Shown in pieces: positions 16,228-26,207 of a stretch of 64,000 nucleotides of DNA (positions are counted from its first letter, which is position 1; every line of letters starts with the position of its first letter). The DNA lies in NCBI RefSeq assembly GCF_000472705.1, contig NZ_AXAE01000019.1, forward strand, positions 1 to 64,000. Reading direction: 5' to 3'. Origin of the DNA: Mesorhizobium erdmanii USDA 3471. GTDB taxonomy: Bacteria > Pseudomonadota > Alphaproteobacteria > Rhizobiales > Rhizobiaceae. A program made the translations under genes and the position numbers. Under the pieces are notes generated by a model, which saw nothing but the letters and a program-made list of their open reading frames with translations, made no database searches and was not told the DNA's origin.

Positions 16228-16851
16228 GGCCTTCCTGTTCCCAATCCCAAGCCTGTCTAGCGGCGGCCTGTCGTGCCGGCAAGACGGCATTGCGGCAGGG
16301 ATTTATAGAAATCGCCGCCGCGTTTATAGTTATTACTAGCCTTTCGGTCCATCGATCAAGTCGGTGATGGATTCTCGGGGAAGCGAGGCTTGGAAGGGCA
16401 TGGCCATCGCGCAGCCGAGGCGTTGGCGCCAGCAGATCGGTTCCGACGTGGCCACGAAACGTTCGGATGTTGGTTCAAAACTAATACTGTTTACTAATAC
16501 AAGAATGCGCGGTAACGTCAATCCGTCGCATCCGGCCGACAAGGTCCCAGGGGCGGCGGGAGAGCGAGCGTGACTGGCCCGATGGCGAGCGGAGATTGCC
16601 TCCGTCGAGCCTTGTCTCGGACATGTGATATGTCAGACAAATCGGACTATTTACGAACGGGATATGAGTGTCTAAAGTCCGTGATCGTGGCTGGGACGGC
16701 GCCAATCTTCCAGAGCCGGGAACCCCTGAGGAGGAGGGGCGTCCGAGCCGCAAACGGCAAATCCCAGGTGAGCAAGCAAGTTCAGTAAGCAAGGCAATTC
16801 TAGCAAGTAAGCCTGGCCAGTCCGACGATTGGCCAAAACGGGAGGTTGAAC
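16228..16851. other. Divergent regulatory region between the LacI regulator and the sugar ABC operon
   Basis: This 624-bp stretch has no convincing gene. It includes a direct repeat of ACTAATAC at 16480-16499 with a five-base gap, and a dyad at 16612-16640. The ribosome binding site GGGAGG at 16840-16845 precedes the ATG at 16852. Confidence 0.55.
16612..16640. promoter_or_regulatory. Dyad operator candidate (TTGTC ... GACAA)
   Basis: The left arm TTGTCTCGGACAT and the right arm ATGTCAGACAA are inverted repeats apart from a two-base insertion in the left arm. They are separated by GTGAT. The position, about 210 bp before the binding-protein gene, fits an operator. The binding protein could be the LacI-family regulator at 15058 or an unlinked GntR-type factor. 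Confidence 0.45.
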
Positions 16852-17808
16852 ATGAAATTGATACGCAATGCATCCGTGGCCGCCGCAGCGCTGCTGCTTG
16901 GCCTGACGGCAACGGCGATCGCGCGTGCCGCCGACAAGCCGACGCTGGCCTTCGTCGTCAACGGCGCTTCCGACTTCTGGAAGGCCGCAGAAGCCGGCGT
17001 CAAGAAGGCGCAGGGTGAACTGCCCGACTACACGCTCGAGCTCAAATATCCGGAACAATCCTCGGTCGCCATCCAGCAGCGGCTGATGGACGATCTGGTG
17101 ACGGCCGGCGTCAAGGGCATCATGGTTTCGGCCGTCGATCCCAAGACCTCGACAGACGGGCTGAACAAGATCGCCTCGCAAACGGCGCTGTTCACCACCG
17201 ACTCCGACGCCCCGCAGACCAAGCGCGTCGCCTATATCGGCTCGTCCAATGTCGATGCCGGCAAGCAGGCGGCCGAAATCGCCAAGAAGGCGATGCCCAA
17301 TGGCGGCAAGTGCCTCGGCTTCGTCGGCCTGCTCGGCGCCGACAACGCCAAGGAGCGTATCCAGGGCATGAAGGACGGCCTCGCCGGCAGCAAGATCGAG
17401 CTCGTCGACGTGCGCGGCGACGACATCGACCAGGCCCGCGCCAAGAAGAATGTCGAGGACGCGCTGGTCGCCAGCCCCGACATCACCTGCATGGTCGGCT
17501 TCTACTCCTACAACACGCCGCGCATCTATGAAGCGTTGCGCGATGCCGGCAAGCTTGGCTCGATCACCGTCGTCGGCTTCGATGACGATCCGATCACGCT
17601 GGGCGGCGTCAAGGAAGGCACCATTGCCGCCACCGTCGTGCAGCAGCCCTTTGAATGGGCCTATCAGGGCATGAAGCTGATGGCCGCCTACCTTAAGGGT
17701 GACAAGTCGGGCATCCCGGCCAACGGCCTGATCATCATCCCGACCAAGATCATCGGCAAGGATGATGTCGACGCCTACGCCGCCAATCTGAAGGCGATGT
17801 CAAAATAG
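16852..17808 (+). CDS. Sugar ABC transporter periplasmic binding protein (ribose/RbsB type)
   Basis: The 318-residue protein has a signal peptide (NASVAAAALLLGLTATAIARA, cleavage near residue 27) and a Peripla_BP_4 fold. Conserved features include SDFWKAAEAGVKKA, MVSAVDPKT and the hinge-side VVGFDDDPITLGGV. It captures a monosaccharide or related polyol in the periplasm and delivers it to the permease below. The ATG at 16852 sits six bases after GGGAGG; a TTG six bases upstream is less likely. The operon order is binding protein, ATPase, permease. Two stem-loops follow the stop. Confidence 0.92.
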   Translation: MKLIRNASVAAAALLLGLTATAIARAADKPTLAFVVNGASDFWKAAEAGVKKAQGELPDYTLELKYPEQSSVAIQQRLMDDLVTAGVKGIMVSAVDPKTSTDGLNKIASQTALFTTDSDAPQTKRVAYIGSSNVDAGKQAAEIAKKAMPNGGKCLGFVGLLGADNAKERIQGMKDGLAGSKIELVDVRGDDIDQARAKKNVEDALVASPDITCMVGFYSYNTPRIYEALRDAGKLGSITVVGFDDDPITLGGVKEGTIAATVVQQPFEWAYQGMKLMAAYLKGDKSGIPANGLIIIPTKIIGKDDVDAYAANLKAMSK

Positions 17809-17823
17809 GACCACAGGCAGTTC

Positions 17824-17885
17824 AGCCGGCTCAACTTCGCTTGAGCCGGCTGTTCGCATTGACGAAGCCCTTGCGCTTCGTCAAT
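17824..17885 (+). terminator. Two consecutive perfect hairpins between binding-protein and ATPase genes
   Basis: AGCCGGCTCAA at 17824-17834 pairs with TTGAGCCGGCT at 17841-17851, with a six-base loop. ATTGACGAAGC at 17858-17868 pairs with GCTTCGTCAAT at 17875-17885, also with a six-base loop. Neither has a long T-run, so they are more likely mRNA-stabilising or partial-attenuation structures that keep binding-protein expression above that of the ATPase and permease. Confidence 0.65.
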
Positions 17886-17920
17886 CTGCCCCAGAGGTCG
17901 GCTGCCAATCGCTGTCAGGC

Positions 17921-19462
<1,542 letters not shown>

Positions 19463-19520
19463 TTTTTGCCGCCGGTCGCGCAAAGCGCCACGCGCGCGGG
19501 CAGGCATTGGGGAGAAGACG

Positions 19521-20516
19521 ATGAGCAAGAAAGATCTCGGCCTGCTGATCCTGATCCTGGTGGTCGGCGCGATCGTCGCCATCATTAATCCCCGCTTCCT
19601 GCTGCCGATCAACCTTGCCAACACCTCGAACCTGATCGGCCTGTTCGGCATCCTCTCGATCGGCCAGGCCTTCGTCATCATCACCGGCGGCATCGAACTG
19701 TCGGTAGGTTCGCTAGTCGCGCTGCTGGGGACGCTGTTCATCGACTTCATCGCCGTGCGCGGCATGGAATGGCCGCTCGCCTTCGTGCTCATCCTCCTGC
19801 TCGGTGCCATTATCGGGCTGGCGCATGGCTGGCTGATCACGCGGCTCAAGCTGCAGCCTTTCGTCGTCACCCTGTGCGGCCTGCTGATCTATCGCGGCGT
19901 CGCCCGCTTCTACACCGCCGACGGCACCGCCGGCTTCGCCTTCGGACAGAATTTTCCCGATCTGGAATTCCTGACCGCCGGCCGTAGCTATGGCGTGCCG
20001 AATTCCTTCATCGCGCTGATCGTCATTGCCATCGTCATGTGGGTGGTGCTGCACCGCTCGGTGTTCGGCCGCTATCTCTATGCCATCGGCAAGAACGAGG
20101 AGGCGGCGAAGTACTCCGGCATCCGCACCGGCCGCATCGTCATGGCGGCCTACGTCATTTGCGGCGTGCTCACCGCGCTGTCGGCGATCTATTTCGCCAT
20201 GTACACGCGCTCGATCTCGCCGGCCAGCCACGGCCAGTTCTATGAGCTCTACGCCATTGCCGCCGCCGTACTGGGCGGCTTCTCGCTGCGTGGCGGCGAG
20301 GGTTCGCTGATCGGCGTCATCCTCGGCACCGTGCTGCTGCAGGAGCTGCAGAACCTCGTCAACCTGCTTGGCATCCCGTCTTCGCTCAACTTCGCGGTGA
20401 TGGGCGGCGTCATCCTCATCGGCGTGCTCGTCGACCAGCAATGGGGTGTGTTCCGGGCAAGGCGGCTGATGATCGATGCCGCGCGCAAGAACGTGGCGGG
20501 TGCGCCGGCGGAATAA
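19521..20516 (+). CDS. Sugar ABC transporter permease (BPD_transp_2)
   Basis: The 331-residue, roughly 10-TM permease carries the family motifs FVIITGGIELSVGSLVAL and YAIGKNEEAAKYSGIRTGR. It forms the membrane channel as a homodimer with the ATPase at 17921. The ATG at 19521 follows GGGGAGAA; the longer upstream frame overlaps the ATPase gene and is noise. It is the last transporter gene of the operon. Confidence 0.94.
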   Translation: MSKKDLGLLILILVVGAIVAIINPRFLLPINLANTSNLIGLFGILSIGQAFVIITGGIELSVGSLVALLGTLFIDFIAVRGMEWPLAFVLILLLGAIIGLAHGWLITRLKLQPFVVTLCGLLIYRGVARFYTADGTAGFAFGQNFPDLEFLTAGRSYGVPNSFIALIVIAIVMWVVLHRSVFGRYLYAIGKNEEAAKYSGIRTGRIVMAAYVICGVLTALSAIYFAMYTRSISPASHGQFYELYAIAAAVLGGFSLRGGEGSLIGVILGTVLLQELQNLVNLLGIPSSLNFAVMGGVILIGVLVDQQWGVFRARRLMIDAARKNVAGAPAE

Positions 20517-20556
20517 GCACGCCGCAGTGGTGTGGAAGCTTGCCCGGCCTATGAAG

Positions 20557-20573
20557 ATATTATAATAGCATAA
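20557..20573. promoter_or_regulatory. AT-rich dyad operator, copy 1 (TTATAATAGC)
   Basis: ATATTATAATAGCATAA lies 28 bp before the SDR start. Its core TATTATAATA is a perfect palindrome with a flanking GC. Its 15-base segment ATTATAATAGCATAA is repeated exactly, inverted, at 28378-28392, and related copies occur at 32681 and 33569. It is a likely binding site of the GntR regulator at 32719. Confidence 0.6.
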
Positions 20574-20600
20574 CCCGAAATGGTTCGGGGTGGGCGGGAC

Positions 20601-21380
20601 ATGCGCTGCGATCTGCGAGGCAAGGTAGCGCTGGTCACCGGGGCCGCGGGTGCCATAGGCAGTTCCATCGCCAGGCGCCTGTCCGACAATGGCGCTGTCG
20701 TCGTCGTCGCCGATATCAATGGCGAGGGCGCGGAGCAGGTCGCGGCCGGCCTGCGCGACGCGATGGCCTGCGCCGTCGATATCCGCGATCCAGTGTCAGT
20801 GGACAACGCCATCGCCGCGCTGATGCAGCGCTACGGCCGGCTCGACATCCTCGTCAACAATGCCGGCGTCAACACGCTGGCGCACCGCGTCACACTGGAC
20901 GAATTCCCTCCCGAAGAATGGGACCGCATCACCGGCATCGATCTCGACGGCCTCTACGTCATGAGCCGGGCCGCACTCGGGCCGATGCTCGCCGCCGGCA
21001 AGGGTGGCCGCATCGTCAACATCGCCTCGGTCGTCGGGCTGGCGGCGATGCGGCTGCAAAGTCCGTTCGTCGCCGCCAAGGCCGCCATCATCCATCTGAC
21101 GCGGTCGATGGCGATCGAACTTGGCGCCAGGGGCATCCTGACCAACGCCATTGCCCCGGGTTCGGTGATGACGGCGCTGACGGCAAAACTGTTCTATGGC
21201 GAGGACGGCAAGTTCGCCGGCCGCACGCGGGAATTCCTGGCCCATGTGCCGCTTGGCCGGCCGGCCGAGCCGCCGGAGATCGCCGAGGCGGTGCTGTTCC
21301 TGGCCTCGCCGGCCGCCAGCTACGTCAACGGCCAGGTGCTGGCCGTCGATGGCGGCTGGACGGCGGGATACATGATGTGA
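20601..21380 (+). CDS. Short-chain dehydrogenase/reductase with Phe in place of the catalytic Tyr
   Basis: The 259-residue protein is a classical SDR: TGAAGAIG cofactor loop, NNAG, and the C-terminal NGQVLAVDGGWTAGY. At the YxxxK position it reads SPFVAAKAAI, so the catalytic Tyr appears to be Phe while the Lys and the Ser of ASVVG remain. Either activity is lost or another residue serves. An alternative ATG at 20580 would add seven residues. It is coupled to the degenerate SDR downstream and lies behind AT-rich dyad copy 1. Confidence 0.85.
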   Translation: MRCDLRGKVALVTGAAGAIGSSIARRLSDNGAVVVVADINGEGAEQVAAGLRDAMACAVDIRDPVSVDNAIAALMQRYGRLDILVNNAGVNTLAHRVTLDEFPPEEWDRITGIDLDGLYVMSRAALGPMLAAGKGGRIVNIASVVGLAAMRLQSPFVAAKAAIIHLTRSMAIELGARGILTNAIAPGSVMTALTAKLFYGEDGKFAGRTREFLAHVPLGRPAEPPEIAEAVLFLASPAASYVNGQVLAVDGGWTAGYMM

Positions 21381-21388
21381 GCGGCGCG

Positions 21389-21967
21389 ATGGAAATCGAT
21401 CTCAATGGTGCCGCGGTCGCCCTTGACGGCGAGACCAACCCGATCGTCGACGCCGTGCTCGCCGCGCTGCGCGCCAATGGCGGTAAGCTTATCGAAGCGG
21501 CGGATACCGCCGACATCCTTTTGATGTCCAACCCGCTGCGCCCGGGAACGACGGTGCAGGATCCGCGCTGCCAAAATGCCGATGCGCGCAAGGCGGCCAT
21601 GGCAATGGCGGAGCGCGGGGGCGGCCGCATCGTCTTCCTCATCTCGGCCACATCAGGCATGCCGATGCGCCGCCACCCGCGCTTCTCCATGGAAAATGCC
21701 TCGATTCTCGCCGGCATGCGCACGCTGGCCATGGAGTTCGGCCCGAAGGTGCTGGTCAATGCCGTCGGCTTCGGCGCGATCGTGGGTGAAGCCATGATCT
21801 CGGGCGACAAGGCCATGCTCAGTCACACACCGGTCGGCCGCCCCGGCAATATCGAGGAAGCGGTTGCCGCCGTGCTGTTCTTCTGCGACCCGCTCAACAC
21901 CTACACGACCGGCCAGATGCTGGGCGTCGACGGTGGATGGACGGCAGGCTATGGGCGTAATTTCTGA
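21389..21967 (+). CDS. Degenerate SDR-like protein without nucleotide loop or active site
   Basis: This 192-residue protein is recognisably SDR in its second half (NAVGFGAIVGEAMISGDKAM, then TGQMLGVDGGWTAGYGRNF) but its N-half is shortened. The Gly-rich TGxxxGIG is replaced by LDGETNPIVDAV, and the YxxxK site by FSMENAS. It should not bind NAD(P) in the usual way. The frame stays open and codon use is normal, so it looks kept rather than decaying. A GTG at 21377 overlapping the upstream stop as GTGA is an alternative start. It may be a structural partner of the SDR just upstream. Confidence 0.8.
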   Translation: MEIDLNGAAVALDGETNPIVDAVLAALRANGGKLIEAADTADILLMSNPLRPGTTVQDPRCQNADARKAAMAMAERGGGRIVFLISATSGMPMRRHPRFSMENASILAGMRTLAMEFGPKVLVNAVGFGAIVGEAMISGDKAMLSHTPVGRPGNIEEAVAAVLFFCDPLNTYTTGQMLGVDGGWTAGYGRNF

Positions 21968-22134
21968 ACCGGTGATGCTGCGAGCCGCAGCGCTTCGCAT
22001 GGTGAAATTTCCTGGCGGTGCATAGCTAGGTCCATCGCTGGAAACCGTTCGCCGCAACCGCTATGAATGGGTGTCTACTGCGTGATCCCCTGGAGCGTTG
22101 CCCTGGCGGATCGCGCGCTTTGGAGCCATTCGAG

Positions 22135-23172
22135 ATGACCGATAGGCCAGGGGACGGCCCGGGCGGGAAAAAACCGCCGCGCCTTGGCGTGCGCGAGATC
22201 GCCAAGCGTGTCGGCGTCGCGCCGATGACGGTGTCGCGCGCGCTGTCCAATCCCGACATGGTGTCGCCGGAGACGCGCGTCAAAGTGCTCGAAGCGATCG
22301 AAGAGGCCGGCTTCGTGCCCAACCGGCTGGCCTCGAGCATGCGCGGCAATGGCCGCATGATCGGCACGGTGGTGCCGCCGCTGATCAATTCTGGCATCGC
22401 CGAACAGGTGCAAGGCATGTCCGACGAATGCCATGAGAGCGGCTATTCGATGCTTCTGGTGCAAGGCGAATTCACGCAGGAAGCCGAGGAGAAATCGATC
22501 CGCAATCTGCTCGGCTGGCGCCCGGTCGGCATGATCCTGCAGAGCTTCGTGCAAAGCGAGGCGGCGCGCGCGCTTCTGAAGAGCAGCGGCGCGCCGGTCG
22601 TCGAAATCTCGGAGATCAAGGGCCGCAAGCCGATCGACATGGTGGTCGGCGTCTCCAACTTCGAGACCGCCTATGCCATGACCATGCATCTGGCCGCCAA
22701 GGGTTACAAGCGCATCGGTTTCGTGTCGACGCCGATCCACGGCAATGACCGCCTGCAGCAGCGCCGCACCGGCTATCACGCCGCGCTGACGGAACTCGGC
22801 ATCAAAAACCACGCCGACATGGAGGTCGAGGTGCCGATCACCGCGCAGGGCGGCGCCGAAGCGCTGGTGACGTTGACCTCCCGCCACAAGGACATCGATG
22901 CCATCTTCTTCTCCAGCGATACGCTGGCCGTCGGCGCCGTGCAGGAATGCCACCGCCGCCGCTGGGCGGTGCCGGGCAGGATCGCGATCGCCGGCTATGG
23001 CGACATGGACCTGGCCGCACAGCTCTATCCGCCGTTGACCACTGTCAAGGTCAACCGCTACGAGATGGGCCGGCGCGCGGTGCGGCAATTGCTGGCCAGG
23101 CTGGGAGGCGACACCAAGGTACCGACCATCACCAGCCTCGGCTTTGAGATCGTCGACCGCGAAAGCGCCTGA
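22135..23172 (+). CDS. LacI-family regulator, gluconate-repressor (GntR/IdnR) type
   Basis: The 345-residue protein has an HTH (LGVREIAKRVGVAPMTVSRA, then LSNPDMVSPETRVKVLEAI and PNRLASSMRG) and a periplasmic-binding-like effector domain. The HTH resembles E. coli GntR/IdnR, whose operators centre on ACCGGT. Two ACCGGT-centred palindromes exist in this window, at 27035 and 34832, which makes this the best candidate to bind them. I start it at the ATG at 22135, with GGAG about nine bases upstream. The effector is probably a sugar acid. Confidence 0.87.
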   Translation: MTDRPGDGPGGKKPPRLGVREIAKRVGVAPMTVSRALSNPDMVSPETRVKVLEAIEEAGFVPNRLASSMRGNGRMIGTVVPPLINSGIAEQVQGMSDECHESGYSMLLVQGEFTQEAEEKSIRNLLGWRPVGMILQSFVQSEAARALLKSSGAPVVEISEIKGRKPIDMVVGVSNFETAYAMTMHLAAKGYKRIGFVSTPIHGNDRLQQRRTGYHAALTELGIKNHADMEVEVPITAQGGAEALVTLTSRHKDIDAIFFSSDTLAVGAVQECHRRRWAVPGRIAIAGYGDMDLAAQLYPPLTTVKVNRYEMGRRAVRQLLARLGGDTKVPTITSLGFEIVDRESA

Positions 23173-23182
23173 TCGGAACAGT

Positions 23183-24358
23183 CTACGCCTTGGCCGCCTC
23201 CTCCCGCCGCCCCAGCCGCTTTTCCCAGCCTTCGGCGTGGACGTTGAGATAGGCGTCGGGGTCGTAGGGATGATCCATGATCGCATCGATGTCGAGATCG
23301 ATGCCGAGTCCCGGCGCGTCCGGCAGCGACAAATGGCCGTTGTCCGGATTGACGGTCGGATGCCAGGTCACCAGGTCGCGCGTCCACGGGTCGTTGAAAG
23401 CATCGAAATGCTCCTGGATGAGGAAGTTCGGCACTGCGGCGGCCAGTTGCAGGCACACCGCTGTCGCCACCGGTCCGCCGCTCTGGTGCGGCGCGATATG
23501 GCTGCCATGCGCGAGTGCCAGATTGGCCACCTGCATCGATGGCGCAATGCCGCCGAGCGACATCGGCTCGGGCTGGAAAATGTTGACGCCGCCACCGGCC
23601 GCCAGCGTGTAGAATTGCCCGACCGTGTCGTACATCTCACCGGTCGCCACTGGGATCGGCGAGCGATGCGCCACTTCGTGCACGGTCTCCTGGCGGTCGC
23701 GAGAGGTCGGCTCCTCCCACCAGTAGATGTCGAGGTCGGCGAATTTCTGTGCTGCCTGCAGAGCGGCGATCTCGGTGAAGCGCGCATGCACGTCGATCAG
23801 GATCCGCGTGTCACCCGGTAGTTCGTCCCGCAATTTTCGGCAGATCGCGTAGGAAAGCTCCAACTCCTCGCGCGAAATGAAGCCTTGCGCGGTGCCGAAC
23901 GGATCGAGCTTGAAGGCCTTGAAGCCTTTGGCCAGCACAGCCTTCGCGGCCTCGAGAAAGGCTTCGGGCGTCCGCTCGGTGCGGTACCAGCCATTGGCGT
24001 AGCCGAGCACGCTGTCGCGCACCTGGCCGCCGAGCAATTGGTGGATCGGTACGCCGAGGCTTTTGCCCAGTATGTCCCAGCAGGCGACTTCGATTGCCGC
24101 GATCACGGTGCGGTGGATGTGGCCGCCATCCAGCGACACGCTGTCCAGCATGCGCTTGGCCAGCGCGTTGATGCGGCGTGGATCCTGGCCGATGGCGAGA
24201 TGTTTGAGCTCGTGCACGCCCGCTTCAGTGGTCTTGATGAAGCCGTTCAGCGTGCCTTCGCCAATGCCGTGGATGCCCTTCTCGGTATGGACTTTGACGA
24301 AGAGCCAATTCTTCCAGCCGGCGCCGACGGCAAAGGTTTCGATCTCGGTGATCTTCAT
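23183..24358 (-). CDS. Enolase-superfamily sugar-acid dehydratase (mandelate racemase/galactonate dehydratase type)
   Basis: The 391-residue protein has the MR-MLE N-domain (MKITEIETFAV...) and barrel. Metal ligands are seen as Asp in ILIDVHARF, Glu in WWEEPTSRD and Glu in VATGEMYD; a late His lies in HIAPHQSGGP. It would abstract the alpha proton of an aldonic-acid-type substrate and eliminate water to give a 2-keto-3-deoxy acid. The substrate is not determinable from sequence. It is the downstream gene of a minus-strand run with the split transketolase and an SDR (26208-27002). Confidence 0.9.
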   Translation of the reverse strand: MKITEIETFAVGAGWKNWLFVKVHTEKGIHGIGEGTLNGFIKTTEAGVHELKHLAIGQDPRRINALAKRMLDSVSLDGGHIHRTVIAAIEVACWDILGKSLGVPIHQLLGGQVRDSVLGYANGWYRTERTPEAFLEAAKAVLAKGFKAFKLDPFGTAQGFISREELELSYAICRKLRDELPGDTRILIDVHARFTEIAALQAAQKFADLDIYWWEEPTSRDRQETVHEVAHRSPIPVATGEMYDTVGQFYTLAAGGGVNIFQPEPMSLGGIAPSMQVANLALAHGSHIAPHQSGGPVATAVCLQLAAAVPNFLIQEHFDAFNDPWTRDLVTWHPTVNPDNGHLSLPDAPGLGIDLDIDAIMDHPYDPDAYLNVHAEGWEKRLGRREEAAKA

Positions 24359-24368
24359 GCAACTGATC

Positions 24369-25358
24369 CTAATGCAGCGCGGCAATCGTTGCGATGACAG
24401 CTTCGGTCGTCAGGCCGTATTTCGCCTGCAATGTCGGCACCGCGCCGCATTCGATATAGCGGTCGGGCAGGCCGATGCGGATGACCTTCTTCGCGATCCC
24501 GGCATCGAACAAGGTCTCGACGACAAGGCTCGCCAAGCCGCCGACGACAACATGGTTTTCCGCCGTGACGATGTGGTTGAAGCCGGCGGCAAATTCGGCC
24601 ACCGCCTCGGCGTCGAACGGTTTTATCGTCGGCACGTGGAGTACGCCGGCGGAGATGCCTTGTTTGCCCAAGGCATCGGCCGCGTCTAGGGCTCGCTCGG
24701 TCATGAAGCCGGTCGAGACGATGCCGACATCGGAACCTTCGCGAAGGCGCTGTGCCTTGCCGATCTCGAAGCTGTAGCCGGGTTCGAACACGACAGGCAC
24801 GCTACCGCGCAGCAGCCGCATATAGACGGGCCCCGGATGTTCGGCGATCGCCGCCGTCGCGGCTTCGATCTCGGTCGCGTCGCAGGGATCGATGACGGTC
24901 AGGCCGGGGATCATCCGCATCAGCGCCAGGTCCTCGATCGCCTGATGCGTGCCGCCATAGCCGGTGGTGAGGCCGGGCAGGCCAGCGACGATCTTCACGT
25001 CGAGGTTGGAGTGGGCGAGCGCGATGGCGACGAAATCATAGGCGCGCCGGGTTGCGAACACGCCATAGGTGGTGGCGAAAGGCACCTTGCCGGTGCGCGC
25101 CAGACCGGCGGCGACGGCGACGAGATTCTGCTCGGCCATGCCGACATTGAAGAAGCGGTCCGGGAAAGCATCGCGGAACGGCAATATGTCGGTGTATTTG
25201 CCGAGATCGGCGGTCAGCCCGACAATGTTCGGTCGGCTCTGGCCAAGCCGCGCCAAAGCCTTGCCAAAGGGCGCCTCGACGCTCTGCCGGCCGCCACCAA
25301 CCGCTTCGTCCTGGCCCATGGCCAGGGTGCGGCCGGCCTCCACCGTCGCGCTGCTCAT
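24369..25358 (-). CDS. Transketolase C-terminal subunit (split transketolase)
   Basis: The 329-residue protein corresponds to the pyrimidine-binding and C-terminal domains of transketolase (FFNVGMAEQNLVAVAAGLAR with the conserved Glu; ATTYGVFATRRAYDF). It pairs with the N-terminal half encoded just upstream; its ATG overlaps that stop by one base (TGATG). Together they would transfer a two-carbon ketol unit with thiamine diphosphate. Split transketolases in sugar-acid clusters usually act on specialised ketose phosphates, but the substrate here is unknown. Confidence 0.93.
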   Translation of the reverse strand: MSSATVEAGRTLAMGQDEAVGGGRQSVEAPFGKALARLGQSRPNIVGLTADLGKYTDILPFRDAFPDRFFNVGMAEQNLVAVAAGLARTGKVPFATTYGVFATRRAYDFVAIALAHSNLDVKIVAGLPGLTTGYGGTHQAIEDLALMRMIPGLTVIDPCDATEIEAATAAIAEHPGPVYMRLLRGSVPVVFEPGYSFEIGKAQRLREGSDVGIVSTGFMTERALDAADALGKQGISAGVLHVPTIKPFDAEAVAEFAAGFNHIVTAENHVVVGGLASLVVETLFDAGIAKKVIRIGLPDRYIECGAVPTLQAKYGLTTEAVIATIAALH

Positions 25359-26203
25359 CAGGCTGCTCCCACGGTCTTGTCGAACTCGGCGATGATGCCG
25401 TCCCACTGCGCGACGTCGATGCGGAAGAAGTGTGATTTCTCGGAGGTCTCGATGCGCGGCACACCCTTGCCGGGCAGTGTGCGCAGCACGATCGCCTTCG
25501 GCTTGCCGTCGCGGTTTCTTGCATCGGCCAGCGCGCCGACCACCGCCATCATGTCATTGCCGTCGATCTCGGATGTCGTCCAGCCGAAGGCACGCCATTT
25601 GTCGGCCACAGGTTCCATGTCGAGCACGACTGGGCCATCGGCCTGGATGCCGTTGCAGTCGATCAGCGCCACCAGGCCGTCGAGCTTGAAATGGCTGGCC
25701 GCCATTGCCGCTTCCCAGGTCGAGCCTTCCTGCATCTCGCCATCGGACAGTTCGACGAAAACCCGCGCATCGGATTTGTCGACGCGCAAGCCCAGCGCCT
25801 GGCCGACACCTTGCCCCAACCCATGGCCGAGCGAGCCACCGATCATTTCGACGCCGGGCGTGGTGTCGAGCGTCGACATCTCCAGCCGGCTGTTGTCGGC
25901 GCCGTAGGTGGTGAGTTCCTCGACGGCGATGATGCCGGCTTCTGCCAGTGCCGCCCATAGCGCGATGGAATAGTGACCGGTCGACAAAAGGAAGCGGTCA
26001 CGATCGGGCCAGGCGAGATTGTGCGGATCGTAGCGTAGCTCATGGAAATAGAGCGCCGCCAGCACATCGGCGATGCCGAGGCCCTGGCCGATATAGCCCT
26101 GACCCTGGCCGCGGGCCATGGTCAGCATGTGACGGCGCAGCCGTGTCGCCTTGCGTTCGAGCACGCCGATATCGGCGCTGCCGGGTGGAGAATTTCGCAG
26201 CAT
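25358..26203 (-). CDS. Transketolase N-terminal subunit (split transketolase)
   Basis: The 281-residue protein is the TPP-diphosphate-binding half. It shows STGHYSIALWAALAEAG, GSLGHGLGQGVGQALG, and the TPP motif as SDGEMQEGSTWEAA (SDG for the usual GDG) ending at IDCNGIQADG. It is stop-start coupled to the C-terminal subunit. Upstream it is separated from the SDR gene by only four bases, so SDR, both transketolase subunits and the dehydratase probably form one transcript. Confidence 0.93.
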   Translation of the reverse strand: MLRNSPPGSADIGVLERKATRLRRHMLTMARGQGQGYIGQGLGIADVLAALYFHELRYDPHNLAWPDRDRFLLSTGHYSIALWAALAEAGIIAVEELTTYGADNSRLEMSTLDTTPGVEMIGGSLGHGLGQGVGQALGLRVDKSDARVFVELSDGEMQEGSTWEAAMAASHFKLDGLVALIDCNGIQADGPVVLDMEPVADKWRAFGWTTSEIDGNDMMAVVGALADARNRDGKPKAIVLRTLPGKGVPRIETSEKSHFFRIDVAQWDGIIAEFDKTVGAA

Positions 26204-26207
26204 TGGA

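Noticed and set aside
16336..16542. A 68-codon minus-strand frame between the LacI regulator and the sugar operon
   Set aside because: No ribosome binding site or recognisable family and it lies in a regulatory spacer; coding not supported.
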